Shown here: piece after piece, positions 39,082 to 47,120 of the stretch
Position numbering within the stretch: the stretch's first letter is position 1
How the letters are laid out: each line of letters begins with the position of its first letter
From: Ottowia sp.
GTDB lineage: Bacteria > Pseudomonadota > Gammaproteobacteria > Burkholderiales > Burkholderiaceae_C
Reading direction: 5' to 3'
Assembly (NCBI RefSeq): GCF_016703145.1
Contig: NZ_JADJCO010000005.1
Coordinates: 434,001 to 498,000 of the forward strand
Length of the DNA: 64,000 bases
Position numbers and translations under genes: made by a program
Notes under the pieces: generated by a model
What the model was told of the DNA's origin: nothing
Seen by the model: the letters and a program-made list of their open reading frames with translations, nothing else
Database searches by the model: none

Positions 39082-40041
39082 ATGCTGTCGCGTACCGCCG
39101 ACCACCTGTTCTGGATGTCCCGCTACACCGAGCGCGCCGAGAACACCGCCCGCATGCTCAACGTCCACCACGAGACCGCGCTGCTGCCGCAGTCGGCCGC
39201 CGTCTCGCGGCACGGCTGGATGGGCGTGCTCTCGCTCAGCGAGCTGTTGCCCGCCTACGCCCAGCGCCATGGCGAGATCACACCCCAGGGCGTGATGGAG
39301 TTCATGGTGCTGGATGACGAAAACCCCTCGTCCATCGTCGCCTGCCTGCGCGCCGCGCGCGAGAACGCCCGCGCCGTGCGTGGCACCCTCACCACCGAGG
39401 TGTGGGAAACGCTCAACCAGACTTGGCTGGAGATCAGCCGCCTGCGGCGCAGCGGCGCGTTCGAGCGCGATCCCGGCGAGTTCTTCGAGTGGGTCAAGTT
39501 CCGCTCGCATCTCTCGCGCGGCGTCACCCTGGGCACCATGCTGCAGGACGAGTCCTTCCAGTTCCTGCGCCTGGGCACCTTTCTGGAGCGCGCCGACAAC
39601 ACCGCGCGGCTGCTGGACGTCAAGTTCCACGCCGTGCAGAGCGACTTCTTCGGCACCGCCAGCGAGAAGGACCAAGAGTACGACTTCTACCACTGGGCCG
39701 CCATCCTGCGCAGCGTCAGCGGCTTCGAGGTCTACCGCAAGGTCTACCGCGACGTCATCACGCCCGAGCGCGTGGCCGAGCTGCTCATGCTGCGCCAGGA
39801 CATGCCGCGCTCGCTGCATCACTGCATGGCGGAGGTCGAGAACATCCTGCGCGTGGTCGGCGCCAACCCGCAGGGCGAGACCCAGCGCCAGGCCGGCCGG
39901 CTGCGCGCCGACCTGCATTACGGCCGTATCGAGGAAATCCTGGCCACCGGCCTGCACGCCTTCCTGACCCAGTTCCTCGACCGCGTCAACCAGCTCGGCG
40001 CGCACATCAGCCGCGACTTTCTGGTGACCACGGACGCTTGA
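39082..40041 (+). CDS. alpha-E domain protein
   Basis: This 319-residue all-helical protein is of the alpha-E family (DUF403), the obligate partner of the permuted ATP-grasp proteins. It opens MLSRTADHLFWMSRYTERAE, the family's best-conserved helix. It also carries GTFLERADNTARLLDVKFH and LHHCMAEVENILR. Function is unproven; a scaffold or substrate-binding role with the ligase 22 bp upstream is likely. The run ends here, followed by a repeat copy and convergent genes. Usually a transglutaminase and sometimes a proteasome-like protease complete such operons; here neither follows directly. Confidence 0.9.
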   Translation: MLSRTADHLFWMSRYTERAENTARMLNVHHETALLPQSAAVSRHGWMGVLSLSELLPAYAQRHGEITPQGVMEFMVLDDENPSSIVACLRAARENARAVRGTLTTEVWETLNQTWLEISRLRRSGAFERDPGEFFEWVKFRSHLSRGVTLGTMLQDESFQFLRLGTFLERADNTARLLDVKFHAVQSDFFGTASEKDQEYDFYHWAAILRSVSGFEVYRKVYRDVITPERVAELLMLRQDMPRSLHHCMAEVENILRVVGANPQGETQRQAGRLRADLHYGRIEEILATGLHAFLTQFLDRVNQLGAHISRDFLVTTDA

Positions 40042-40070
40042 CGGCGCGCGGCGGGAGTGCAGGTCGCCAT

Positions 40071-40130
40071 TCAATACTATTTTGATAGCAATTGGCGCAA
40101 TATCCACGAGGGCTGAAGCCTTGAAACGTT
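40071..40130 (+). repeat. dispersed repeat copy G
   Basis: TACTATTTTGATAGCAATTG, GCGCAATATCCACGAGGGCT and GAAGCCTTGAAACG form a well-conserved copy in the gap between the alpha-E gene and the convergent DHFR-like gene. Confidence 0.75.
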
Positions 40131-40173
40131 CATATTCCGGGCGCGCGCGGCAGCGCTCCCCGGTGGATCGAGT

Positions 40174-40746
40174 TCATGGCGCGCGCGCCGCGTGGAACGC
40201 CTTGATCTGGCCCGACCCGAGCCGCTCGGCGCCCAGAAGAACCAGGGCGTGCGGGCCGAGGACGTGCTGAAACAGCCGTTTGCCGCGCCCCAGGACGATG
40301 GGGTTGATGATGAAGCGCAGTTCATCGACCAGGCCCTCGTTCATCAGGCTCGACACCAGGCCGGCGCCGCCGACGGCATGGATGGCGCGGCCGCGCTGCT
40401 GCTTCAGCGCGCGCACGGCCTGCAGGTCGCGCACGAGGGTCGCCACGTGCCAGTGGGTGCGTTGCAAGGTGGTGGACAGGACGTAGTGCGGCGTCTGGTC
40501 GGCGTAGCTGATTTCCTCGGCGGTGGGCGGCCGTCCGGTGAATTCCAGTGTGCCCGCGGGGTTCGCGAGAACGGACGTCCAGTACCGCTCGTAGCCGCCG
40601 TGCATGCCGCCGCCAAGAAGACAGACATCGGCTTCGGACGTCAGGCCGAACGGGTCGCCCCAGTGGGCAACCCGATCGAGTTCTCCCCGCGGCCCTTCGA
40701 TCATGCCGTCGAGGGGCACCTGCAGCGCCGCGATGAGCTTGCGCAT
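40174..40746 (-). CDS. dihydrofolate-reductase-like (RibD C-terminal family) protein
   Basis: This 190-residue protein of the DHFR/RibD-C fold starts MRKLIAALQVPLDGMIEGPR. It also has AIHAVGGAGLVSSLMNEGLV and DELRFIINPIVLGRGKRLF. These are hallmarks of the YyaP/YwjB-like group of stand-alone reductases whose substrates are mostly unknown. The length is complete. It follows the NTF2-like gene by 11 bp on the same strand, so the two form a small operon. No signal peptide. It is unlikely to be the housekeeping dihydrofolate reductase, as the folate-site motifs of FolA are absent. Confidence 0.85.
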   Translation of the reverse strand: MRKLIAALQVPLDGMIEGPRGELDRVAHWGDPFGLTSEADVCLLGGGMHGGYERYWTSVLANPAGTLEFTGRPPTAEEISYADQTPHYVLSTTLQRTHWHVATLVRDLQAVRALKQQRGRAIHAVGGAGLVSSLMNEGLVDELRFIINPIVLGRGKRLFQHVLGPHALVLLGAERLGSGQIKAFHAARAP

Positions 40747-40757
40747 TCTCGGCCCCG

Positions 40758-41204
40758 TCAATCCACCGCGGCGTCGCCGGCCGGCACCGAATGGTGCTCG
40801 TGGACGATGCGCCATTCGGTGCCATCCTTGCGCCAGCCGGTGGTCAGGCGCACGGTGAAGGCGGTGCGCCGGCCATCGCTCTCGGTGCCGGCGCAATCGA
40901 TGAGGGCATGGCTGAACGCCACGTCCGCGCCGGCCAGGATCTCCAGGTCGCGCAGCTCGAAGCGCCCGGCCTCGCGGGCCCAGCCGAAGAACAGCTCCCA
41001 GGACCGCCGGTAGCCGTCCAGGCCGCGCTGCTCGGTCGGCGGCGGCACATCGAACAGCCGCACGTCCGGCGTGTGGGCGGCCAGCACGCCGGCCATGTCC
41101 CCGGCGCGCACGGCGCGGGAGGGCCGGTTCTTGCGCTTTGTCACCTGCTGCGTTGCGGCGGGGCGCGGCCCGGGCCGACAATCGGCCCAGGAGCCGATGC
41201 CCAT
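40758..41204 (-). CDS. NTF2/SnoaL-like protein, N-terminus uncertain
   Basis: The core RAVRAGDMAGVLAAHTPDVR, LDGYRRSWELFFGWAREAG and GWRKDGTEWRIVHEHHS is typical of the DUF4440/SnoaL-like fold that binds small hydrophobic ligands or acts as an isomerase. In relatives an N-terminal helix precedes AVRAGD. Here the sequence before it (ATQQVTKRKNRPSR and a Gly/Ala-rich start at 41204) does not look native. The gene may have lost its true start, or begin at a non-ATG codon I cannot identify. It is translationally close to the DHFR-like gene. Confidence 0.65.
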   Translation of the reverse strand: MGIGSWADCRPGPRPAATQQVTKRKNRPSRAVRAGDMAGVLAAHTPDVRLFDVPPPTEQRGLDGYRRSWELFFGWAREAGRFELRDLEILAGADVAFSHALIDCAGTESDGRRTAFTVRLTTGWRKDGTEWRIVHEHHSVPAGDAAVD

Positions 41205-41646
41205 GGCCGCCGCCGCGCCGATGCATGAACCACCGCCCAGCCACGCCAGCGGGCTGGCGGCGTTGCTCGCCGCGGGCGGACGCATGGCCCGGCAGTGGCC
41301 GGGCCTGCGCGCCGAGTAGGTGCGCTGCGCGCGGCGACGCGCCAGCACGGCGGATGAAGCCGCGCCATCGGCGCCGCCGTTTGGGGGCTGATTTCTTCAT
41401 TTGCTATGCTTTAAATAGCTTAATAAGAAATATCAGAGCCGGCTGCGGCCAGGAAACACTCTGATTTGTCTGATGGAGCGAAGGGCTCCTCGGACCTGCT
41501 CGGCTCATTCAAAAAGGGGATGACGTTCCTGCGCTGGGCTACTACGCTGGGCTGGCATTTCGACGGACCAACGCGAAGTGCTACCGCGTGGATTCGTCCG
41601 GCATCGGGCGGACCCACCCCTTCAGCCCAACGCAAGGAGAAGCACC
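41205..41646. other. intergenic stretch with partial repeat copy H
   Basis: About 440 bp without a convincing gene. At 41397-41440 there is an AT-rich half-copy of the dispersed repeat (TTGCTATGCTTTAAATAGCT, then the match fades). Frames crossing the remainder have no recognisable features. A ribosome site (CAAGGAGAAG) at ~41633-41642 serves the protease gene that follows. Confidence 0.5.
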
Positions 41647-42633
41647 GTGGCCACCAGGAAGCCCCCAGACACCGGGAACGCCCGCCCTCTGACATCCGAC
41701 GAGCTGGCCGCCGACGGCAACAGCTTCGAACACGCCGAGAAACTGCCCAAGGACGTTCAGGCCGCGCTGCTGCTGCACCAGCTCGATCCGTTCAAGGTGG
41801 AAATGGTCAATCACAAGGCGTTGCGCCGCTATTCGGGCGATCCGCTGGACCCGGTTCGCAGCAAGTGGTTCGGCGGATCGGCCAAGCCGCGGAAGGCCAT
41901 GCTCGCGGGCCGCTTCAAGAACGGCGTGCGCTACTGCGGCAACGACATGCAGCCGCTCTGGGTGCTGGGCGCCGATGGCCGGCGCACCTATTCGGACACC
42001 CGCTACCCCTGGGGTTGCGTGTGCAAGGTCAACACCAGCGCGGGTTCGGGCTCGGGGGTCATCGTGGGGCCGCGCCACGTGCTGACCGCCAGCCACGTCG
42101 TCAACTGGGCCGCCAGCAACGGCGTCAACGGCTCGGTGGACGTGCACCGCGCGGGCGGCGCGGTGTCGATGACGACGGCGATCACCAACGTCCACGCCTT
42201 CACCCGCGTCACGGGCAGCATCGGCTGGACGGAGATGGACGAGGACTACGCGGTGCTGGTCACCGCCGCGCGCATCGGGGACATCTTCGGCTGGTTCGGC
42301 ACGCGCACCTACAACAGCAGTTGGGACGGCGACCGCTACTGGTTCAACATCGGGTATCCGGGCGACGTGGCCGGCGGCAGCTTTCCCATCTACCAGGATC
42401 GGCGCTGGCTCGACGAGGATGCCTGGGACTTCGGCAGCGGACGCGCCATGGAGACGGACGCGGACACGTTCTTCGGGCAGTCGGGCGGGCCGATGGCGGC
42501 GTTCTGGAGCAACGGCCCCTATGTGGTGGCGGTGGTGTCGTCGCAGTCGTCCTCGGGCGAGCGGGAGAACTTCTGCGCGGGCGGCAGCGACCTGCCGAGG
42601 CTGGTTCGCCGCGCGCTGGACCGGCACCCCTGA
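41647..42633 (+). CDS. trypsin-like serine protease (V8/S1 type)
   Basis: This 328-residue protein starts at GTG 41647, chosen because AAGGAG precedes it and the upstream frame lacks signals. A chymotrypsin-fold core spans ~residues 125-310. The catalytic His is in GPRHVLTASHVV, the Asp in DEDYAVLV and the Ser in GQSGGPMAAFW. The first ~100 residues contain LTSDELAADGNSFEHAEKLP and are unassigned. No signal peptide or membrane segment is visible, which is unusual for this fold. It could be exported by another route, released by lysis, or act in the cytosol. An M15 peptidase gene follows after 73 bp. I do not recognise a named family. Confidence 0.75.
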   Translation: MATRKPPDTGNARPLTSDELAADGNSFEHAEKLPKDVQAALLLHQLDPFKVEMVNHKALRRYSGDPLDPVRSKWFGGSAKPRKAMLAGRFKNGVRYCGNDMQPLWVLGADGRRTYSDTRYPWGCVCKVNTSAGSGSGVIVGPRHVLTASHVVNWAASNGVNGSVDVHRAGGAVSMTTAITNVHAFTRVTGSIGWTEMDEDYAVLVTAARIGDIFGWFGTRTYNSSWDGDRYWFNIGYPGDVAGGSFPIYQDRRWLDEDAWDFGSGRAMETDADTFFGQSGGPMAAFWSNGPYVVAVVSSQSSSGERENFCAGGSDLPRLVRRALDRHP

Positions 42634-42706
42634 CCGGGCCGCCGGCCGCGAGGCGCACGAATCCGGCGATGAGTTCGATGGAACCCCCAAACCAAAGGAG
42701 ATCACC

Positions 42707-43315
42707 ATGCGCATCGAGGAAATGATCGCCGAAGTCCAGGAGGCGCTGGGCATCGACGTGGACGGCAAGGCGGGGCCGCAGACGTGGGGCGCGATCTACG
42801 CGCGCTTGGTCAGCAAGAGGATCGAGGGCCGCAAACCCTCGGAGGCCATTGGCGAGGTGGACAGCCGCAGCGAGAAGGTGATCGCCACACTGCTGCCGGA
42901 GGTGCGCCCGATGGCCCGGGCTTTGGTGCAAAAGGCCGCGGCCGCGGGCATCGGCCTCAAGATCATCAGCGGCCTGAGGACTTATGCCGAGCAGGAGGCG
43001 CTGTACGCGCAGGGCCGCACCGCCCCCGGCCCCAAGGTTACCAACGCCCGCGGGGGCTACTCCAACCACAACTTCGGCATCGCCTTCGACGTGGGCGTGT
43101 TCGAGGGCAACCGCTACCTGCCCGAGTCCCCCAAATACAAGGCCGCGGGCGTGCTGGGCATGGACCTGGGCCTGGAATGGGGTGGCAACTGGAAGACCAT
43201 CGTCGATCAGCCGCACTACCAGTTGCGGCCCGTGTGGGCGATCGATCTCACGGAAAGCCAGATGCTGGCCCAACTGCGCGCGCGGCAGGCTGCGGGCCAG
43301 GCGGTCTACGCATGA
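42707..43315 (+). CDS. peptidoglycan-binding M15 (CwlK/endolysin-like) peptidase
   Basis: This 202-residue protein has an N-terminal helical repeat like a peptidoglycan-binding domain (VQEALGIDVDGKAGPQTWGA, residues ~10-29). An M15-family zinc peptidase follows. Zinc ligands are suggested by SNHNFGIAFDVG (HxxxxxxD) and DQPHYQL. Relatives are phage L-alanyl-D-glutamate endolysins and the Bacillus CwlK. No signal peptide is present, as in holin-dependent endolysins, but no phage genes are nearby. ATG 42707 follows AAAGGAGATCACC. With the upstream protease it may form a two-gene hydrolase module. The gene overlaps the end of a convergent broken gene by 10 bp. Confidence 0.85.
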   Translation: MRIEEMIAEVQEALGIDVDGKAGPQTWGAIYARLVSKRIEGRKPSEAIGEVDSRSEKVIATLLPEVRPMARALVQKAAAAGIGLKIISGLRTYAEQEALYAQGRTAPGPKVTNARGGYSNHNFGIAFDVGVFEGNRYLPESPKYKAAGVLGMDLGLEWGGNWKTIVDQPHYQLRPVWAIDLTESQMLAQLRARQAAGQAVYA

Positions 43316-43849
43316 GGTTGGACGGTCGGATCAAGGCCCGTGGGCGTCCCCGCCGGCCATGCGCAGCCGGTGGTGCGCACGTTCCTTTCCACCTGGTGGC
43401 CGACATAGCCGCCGCCGACCGCGCCGGCCACCGTGGCCAGCGCGCGGCCGGAGCCGCCGCCGACCTGGTTGCCCAGCACGCCCCCGGCCACCGCGCCCAC
43501 GCCCGTGGGCGGGGCCGACTGGTGCACCGGTGTCACCGATTCCACGACGCCGCAGGTGCCGCACACCGCCACGGCCGAGCGCTCCGCCGGCGCGCTGAGC
43601 GCCGGCCAGGGCCTTCGGCTGGCGCGTCTCGCCTGTCGTTGGTGCCGCGCTGGGTGGGACGGTGACCACGGGCGCGCGCACCATGGGGCCGTCCTCCGCG
43701 AAGGCAAGGCGCGGCGCCGGGCCGGCGGCGGATTCGGTCGCGGCGGAGGGCGCCAGGCCGAGGGGAGTGGTGCCTGGCGCCGGGCGCCCCAGACCAGCAG
43801 GGCCGCGAGGTGGCGGGCGCCATGACCGGGGGCCGACGGATCGGTCCAT
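43306..43849 (-). pseudogene. broken glycine-zipper 2TM envelope protein
   Basis: The reverse strand reads CGTCGVVESVTPV, then GVGAVAGGVLGNQVGGGSGR and ALATVAGAVGGGYVGHQVER. This is the glycine-zipper outer-membrane-type domain with its usual preceding Cys-x-x-Cys. The upstream part, starting MDRSVGPRSW at 43849 and rich in Ala/Pro, is in another frame, with the break near 43595. After NVRTT the family's final strand is replaced by ~20 unrelated residues. I infer a frameshift plus loss of the C-terminus. A functional short form is unlikely because the leader and zipper are separated. Confidence 0.7.
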
Positions 43850-43959
43850 GGTGAATCGTGCGCCGGACTGTGCGGACGCCGCCTTCGCCCGGGGTAACGC
43901 CGCGTAAGCGGTGTTCGAGCGCGCCGTCGGCCGTGTCTGGCCGACGCCGTCGTGCGGGG

Positions 43960-45057
43960 TCACTGCCCCAGCGCCGCCGCCACGTCCTGCCCCAGCTCGA
44001 TCACCGCCATGGCGTAGTAGCTGCTCCAGTTGTAGCGGGTGATGACGTAGAAGTTCTCGGTGCCGGCGACGTAGGTGGGTTCGTTGCCGGGCAGGGCGGG
44101 GTCGCCGTTCTGCAGCTCGATCAGCGCCAGCGGGCCGGCGTGGGCTTGCGCGTCGGCGCCCAGCAGGGCGCCCTTGGCGCCGAAGCTGGCGGGGGTGAAA
44201 GAGGGCAGGATGTCGGGGGCGAGCAGGGCGTCCATGTCGGCCTCGGGCGACAGCCGCACGGCGTAGTGCGTGGGCTGGCCAGGTTGCCAGCCGTGGGCCT
44301 TGAAGTAGTTGGCGACGGAGCCGATCACGTCGGCCTCGCTGTGCCACAGGTCGACGCGGCCGTCGCCGTCGAAGTCGATGGCGTGGCGGGCCCAACTCGA
44401 CGGCATGAACTGCGGCATGCCCATGGCGCCGGCGTAGCTGCCCAGGGGAGCCAGCGGGTCCATGCCGGTGCGGCTGGCGAGCGACAGGAACTGCTCCAGC
44501 TCGCCGGCGAAGAAGGCCTGCCGCGCCTCGGCGCGCGGGTGGGCGGCGGGGAAGTCGAAGGTCAGCGTGGCCAGCGCGTCGATGACGCGAAAGCTCCCCA
44601 TGTCCCGCCCGTAGATGGTCTCGACGCCGACGATGCCGGCGATGATCTCGGGCGGCACGCCGAACTCGGCCTGCGCGCGCGCCAGGTGCAGGCGGTTGCG
44701 CTCCCAGAAGCGCACGCCGGCGCGCACGCGCACCGGGTCGATGAAGCGGCCGCGGTAGACGCGCCAATTCTTGGCCGTGCCGCGCGCGGGCGGCAGCATC
44801 AGGCGTGGCACCTGGCGCAGTAGCACGGCCTGGCCGACGGCGGCGCGCACCCAGTCTCGGTCGAGGTCGCGGCGCTCGGCGATCTCGTCGGCCAGGCGCA
44901 TGGCGTCGGCGCGCTGGGCGTAGGGGCGTTCGGTGGCCGGCGCGGTGGTTTTTGAACGTTTTTGGGCTGTAGCCGGCGTGGATATTGCGCCAACAGCTAT
45001 TAAAAGAATAGTAAAAAGCAATCTGGCCAGCGCCGCCGGCCGCCGTGGAAGGGGCAT
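43960..45057 (-). CDS. mltB: lytic murein transglycosylase B with repeat-encoded signal peptide
   Basis: This 365-residue MltB-family enzyme cleaves peptidoglycan glycan strands to 1,6-anhydromuramoyl products in the periplasm. The catalytic Glu is E146 in IVGVETIYGR. GAMGMPQFMPSSW and DFDGDGRVDLW are further family motifs. Residues 1-31 form a good Sec signal peptide (MPLPRRPAALARLLF, hydrophobic core, AIST-PATA) cleaved after Ala31. There is no lipobox. Codons ~12-37, most of the hydrophobic core and cleavage site, coincide with dispersed-repeat copy I. It is the last gene of the MoxR-DUF58-TgpA row, 8 bp after tgpA. Confidence 0.93.
   Translation of the reverse strand: MPLPRRPAALARLLFTILLIAVGAISTPATAQKRSKTTAPATERPYAQRADAMRLADEIAERRDLDRDWVRAAVGQAVLLRQVPRLMLPPARGTAKNWRVYRGRFIDPVRVRAGVRFWERNRLHLARAQAEFGVPPEIIAGIVGVETIYGRDMGSFRVIDALATLTFDFPAAHPRAEARQAFFAGELEQFLSLASRTGMDPLAPLGSYAGAMGMPQFMPSSWARHAIDFDGDGRVDLWHSEADVIGSVANYFKAHGWQPGQPTHYAVRLSPEADMDALLAPDILPSFTPASFGAKGALLGADAQAHAGPLALIELQNGDPALPGNEPTYVAGTENFYVITRYNWSSYYAMAVIELGQDVAAALGQ
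44946..45022 (-). repeat. dispersed repeat copy I, encoding the mltB signal peptide
   Basis: Reverse-strand reading gives TTAATAGCTGTTGGCGCAAT, then ATCCACGCCGGCTACAGCCC, with AT-rich flanks (TTACTATTCTT). It is a strong family member and lies wholly within the 5' part of mltB. The consensus TGA that would interrupt this phase is replaced by ACA. Confidence 0.75.
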
Positions 45058-45065
45058 GGATGGGG

Positions 45066-47120
45066 TCAGGCCGCGCGCGGCCACTGAAGTTGGTGGAAGT
45101 CGCGCCTGAGTGTAGCCAGCGTGGCCGCGCCGCCGGCGGCGGGGGGCGCGTAGCGCTGGCGCTCCAGCGCCAGCAGCCAGTCGGCCAGCGGCTGGCGCAG
45201 CGCGGCGGGCATGCCGCTGGCGGCCACGCGCCGCATCAGTTCGCGCGGCGGGGCGTGGGGCGGCGCGTCGATGCCGGCCTGGCGCAGGCGCTGGCGCGCG
45301 CGCTGCAGCAGGCGCAGCCAGGGGTCGTGCCGGGCGCTGTCCCAGCGTGCCCAGGCCGCGCCACCCAGGGCGGCCGCCGCCAGCAGGCCGGCCAGCACCT
45401 TTCCCAGGTCTTCCCAACTCGGCTGGGCGAAGCCCAGGCCGCGCAGCAGGTCGAACTGGCGGCTCTGGGTGTAGTTGAGCACCCACTGGTTCCAGCCGTT
45501 GTTGGCGGCCTCCCAGGTGGCGCGCAGCCGCGCCAGCAGGGTGGGGCTGAAGGTGCCGAGGGCGCCAGCCACCAGCCCGGGCGGCGCGCGCAGGCGCTGG
45601 AACTGGCCGATGCGGCCGGGCATGACGGCGCCCGTCGGGTCCACGCGCACCCAGCCGCGGCCGGCCAGCCAGACCTCGGCCCAGGCGTGGGCGTCGGCGT
45701 CGGCGTTGCGCACGGTCCAGTAACCGTCCACGCCGTTCATCTCGCCGCCCTGGAAGCCCGTGACGATGCGCGCGGGCACGCCAGCGCCGCGCATCAGCAC
45801 CACGAAGGCGGAGGCGATGTGCTCGCAGAAGCCGGCCTTGGCGTCGAGCCAGAATTCGTCGGCCGTGTGCCGGCCGGCCACGCCCGGCTCCAGCGTGTAG
45901 GCGTAGCCGCCTTGCGCCAGGCGCCGCAGGGCGGCCTGGACGATGGCCTCGGGGTCCTCGTCGGGCGCTTGCGCGCGCAGTTGCCGCGCCAGCGCCTGCG
46001 TGCGCGGGTTGAAGTCGGGCGGCAACTGCAGCCAGGCGCCCAGGTCGCGGCGCGGGCGGCCGTCCCGGCCGGCCTGGCCGTAGCTGAAGGCGGGGTAGCT
46101 TTCGGCGCGGTAGCGCAGCAGCTCGGTGACGGGGTGGGCGCTGACCCACTGCAGGTCGCCCGTCAGCCGGGCGCGCCAGCGCTCGGGCAACTCGGGCGGC
46201 CGGGGCGCGGCATCGATGGCCAGCAGCCAGGGGCGGCCGCTGGGCTCCAGCGTGACCTCGTAGCGCAGCGGCTCGCCGGCGACCCGCAGGTCGCCGGGCG
46301 GCGGGCCGGCCATGGCCTCGAAACCGTCGCCGCCGCGCGCCGTCCATTCGCGCCCGTCGAAGCGGCTCAGCACCGGGCCGCGGAAATAGAGCTGGCTCCG
46401 CGGCGGCGGCGTGCCGTCGAAGCGCACGCGCAGCGCGATGCCCTCGTCCAGCGCCAGCTCGGCCACGCTGCCCACGCGCAGGGTGGACGACAGGCCGCTG
46501 CGGCCCGTGAAGGCGTCGCTGGGCATGCCCCACAGCGGCGCGAAGCGCGGGAAGAAGACGAACAGCGCCACCATCACCGGCGCGCCGGCCAGCGCCATCC
46601 GGCCGGCCAGCCACGCCGATTCGCGCAGGCTGGGCTGGCCCACCGGCCGGTGGGCGTTGACCAGCGCGGTCAGCAGGCCCAGCAGGCCGACCAGCATGGC
46701 CGCCGCCGTGGCGAGCGACTGGGAATGGAAGAAGCTGGTCAGCATGGTGAAGAAGCCGAGGAAGAAGACCACCAGCGCGTCGCGCCGCGCGCGCAGCTCC
46801 AGCGTCTTCAGCGCCAGCAGGATCACCACCAGGGTCACGCCCGCCTCGCGTCCCAGCAGCGTGCGGTGGCTGGCCCAGGTGGCCGCCAGCGCCGCCAGCA
46901 ACAGCGCCACCAACCACCAGCGGCCCGGCAGCGGCCGTCCGCGCACGGCCAGCACGCCGCGCCAGAACAGCACGCCGAAGGCCAGCAGCGAGCACCACGC
47001 CGGCAGGTGCGCCACCTGCGGCAGCAGCACCCAGCCGATGACGGCCAGCAGGAACAGCGTGTCGCGCGCCTCGCGCGGCAGGTGCGCGAGGCGGCCGCGG
47101 GCGGACGGCAGGCTCAGCAT
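45066..47120 (-). CDS. tgpA: TgpA-type transmembrane transglutaminase (DUF3488/DUF4129)
   Basis: This 684-residue protein has about six N-terminal membrane helices (residues ~20-180). A periplasmic transglutaminase domain follows, with catalytic Cys in DAKAGFCEHIASAFVVLMR and His/Asp in DADAHAWAEVWLAGRGWVRV. A late helix (GKVLAGLLAAAALGGAAW) and a cytoplasmic DUF4129-like tail complete it. The layout is that of Pseudomonas TgpA, an essential protein of unknown reaction. It overlaps the DUF58 gene by 7 bp, indicating translational coupling, and ends 8 bp before mltB. The MoxR-DUF58-TgpA trio is common and linked to envelope maintenance. Confidence 0.93.
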   Translation of the reverse strand: MLSLPSARGRLAHLPREARDTLFLLAVIGWVLLPQVAHLPAWCSLLAFGVLFWRGVLAVRGRPLPGRWWLVALLLAALAATWASHRTLLGREAGVTLVVILLALKTLELRARRDALVVFFLGFFTMLTSFFHSQSLATAAAMLVGLLGLLTALVNAHRPVGQPSLRESAWLAGRMALAGAPVMVALFVFFPRFAPLWGMPSDAFTGRSGLSSTLRVGSVAELALDEGIALRVRFDGTPPPRSQLYFRGPVLSRFDGREWTARGGDGFEAMAGPPPGDLRVAGEPLRYEVTLEPSGRPWLLAIDAAPRPPELPERWRARLTGDLQWVSAHPVTELLRYRAESYPAFSYGQAGRDGRPRRDLGAWLQLPPDFNPRTQALARQLRAQAPDEDPEAIVQAALRRLAQGGYAYTLEPGVAGRHTADEFWLDAKAGFCEHIASAFVVLMRGAGVPARIVTGFQGGEMNGVDGYWTVRNADADAHAWAEVWLAGRGWVRVDPTGAVMPGRIGQFQRLRAPPGLVAGALGTFSPTLLARLRATWEAANNGWNQWVLNYTQSRQFDLLRGLGFAQPSWEDLGKVLAGLLAAAALGGAAWARWDSARHDPWLRLLQRARQRLRQAGIDAPPHAPPRELMRRVAASGMPAALRQPLADWLLALERQRYAPPAAGGAATLATLRRDFHQLQWPRAA

